A DNA stretch of 42,247 nucleotides, taken from NCBI GenBank assembly GCA_944322935.1, contig CALUQO010000023.1, positions 1-42,247 on the forward strand, read 5' to 3'. Below the pieces are notes generated by a model. The model made no database searches. It was not told the DNA's origin and saw only the letters and a list, made by a program, of their open reading frames with translations. This document shows positions 42,173 to 42,247 of this stretch, in pieces (position 1 is the first letter of the stretch; each line of letters begins with the position of its first letter). The stretch comes from Candidatus Gastranaerophilales bacterium. GTDB lineage: Bacteria > Cyanobacteriota > Vampirovibrionia > Gastranaerophilales > Gastranaerophilaceae. The position numbers and the translations under genes are program-made.

Positions 42173-42234
42173 TGTCATTCTGAAGCATCAGGCTTTTTGG
42201 GTATTTATCAATCGTTTGTGTTCAGAATCTGACC
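42161..42234. repeat. Direct repeat, copy B
   Basis: Second copy of the 74-base repeat (see 41951-42024). The last bases, GAATCTGACC, diverge from copy A (GAATCTTATC). The copy ends 13 bases before the window edge. Confidence 0.85.
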
Positions 42235-42247
42235 AGTTGGGAAATTT

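Larger units (their letters stand above)
41724..42247. other. Gene-free stretch upstream of nifJ with repeats and hairpins
   Basis: No coding frame is supported. The nifJ-proximal half (41724-41930) is AT-rich and must contain its promoter, which I could not fix. The distal half is less AT-rich, holds two diverged copies of a 74-base direct repeat and two strong hairpins, and runs to the window edge, so it may continue into a larger repeat cluster. Confidence 0.6.

Noticed and set aside
1-42247. CRISPR array, tRNA, rRNA, prophage or insertion sequence
   Set aside because: There are no regularly spaced repeats with unique spacers, no T-loop-like GGTTCGAATCC tRNA signature, no rRNA segments, and no transposase, integrase or phage structural proteins.

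Overview
The window looks like a chromosomal segment of a low-GC, anaerobic, Gram-negative-type (diderm) bacterium. The best guess is a gut member of the non-photosynthetic cyanobacterial sister class Vampirovibrionia/Melainabacteria, order Gastranaerophilales. The evidence is AT-rich spacers, fermentative pyruvate:ferredoxin oxidoreductase, a split-type glycine decarboxylase subunit (GcvPA), an AsmA-like envelope protein, RNase HIII, a homotetrameric-type glutamate synthase beside glutamine synthetase, and several small unknown proteins with an N-terminal Ser-Phe-Lys/Thr signature that I associate with this group. The placement is inference; no rRNA or tRNA gene lies in the window. Most of it is housekeeping DNA; I see no prophage, insertion sequence or CRISPR array.

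Layout. 1-360: gene-free, with a structured repeat. 361-4142 (minus): exported parvulin, ManC, two overlapping unknown membrane proteins, fluoride channel CrcB. 4362-6892 (plus): PanD, a uridine-kinase-like P-loop protein, NadD and YqeK (coenzyme A/NAD and nucleotide metabolism). 7141-7919: a well-expressed-looking monocistronic unknown gene with its own promoter, possible leader ORF and terminator. 7939-10704 (minus): glutamate synthase and glutamine synthetase (ammonia assimilation). 10868-11244: two tiny convergent genes. 11397-16301 (plus): a tight run FliO-like, NeuB-like, KdsC-like phosphatase, 14-TPR protein, aspartate kinase. 16403-18532: a second uridine-kinase-like paralogue and a tandem pair of secreted matrixin-like metalloproteases.

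18544-20299 (minus): pyrimidine nucleoside phosphorylase and a small unknown. 20417-23241 (plus): TyrS, CysK, CysE (cysteine synthesis), then a monocistronic ferredoxin and endonuclease III. 24253-28379 (minus): a methionine gamma-lyase-family PLP enzyme and gcvT-gcvH-gcvPA without gcvPB. 28588-34861: RNase HIII, a 1199-residue AsmA-like protein, and a membrane-anchored 5'-nucleotidase. 34947-38070: glycine-zipper protein, an RHH regulator with repeated upstream sites, and a protein made of three copies of an unrecognised module. 38190-41723 (minus): pyruvate:ferredoxin oxidoreductase, which would reduce the ferredoxin encoded at 23354. 41724-42247: gene-free, with a diverged direct repeat and strong hairpins.

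No single dramatic new system stands out. The most interesting leads are a two-copy structured intergenic element with a compensatory base-pair change, the FliO/NeuB/HAD/TPR operon, the triplicated-module protein, the matrixin pair, and the RHH gene with iterated operator-like repeats.
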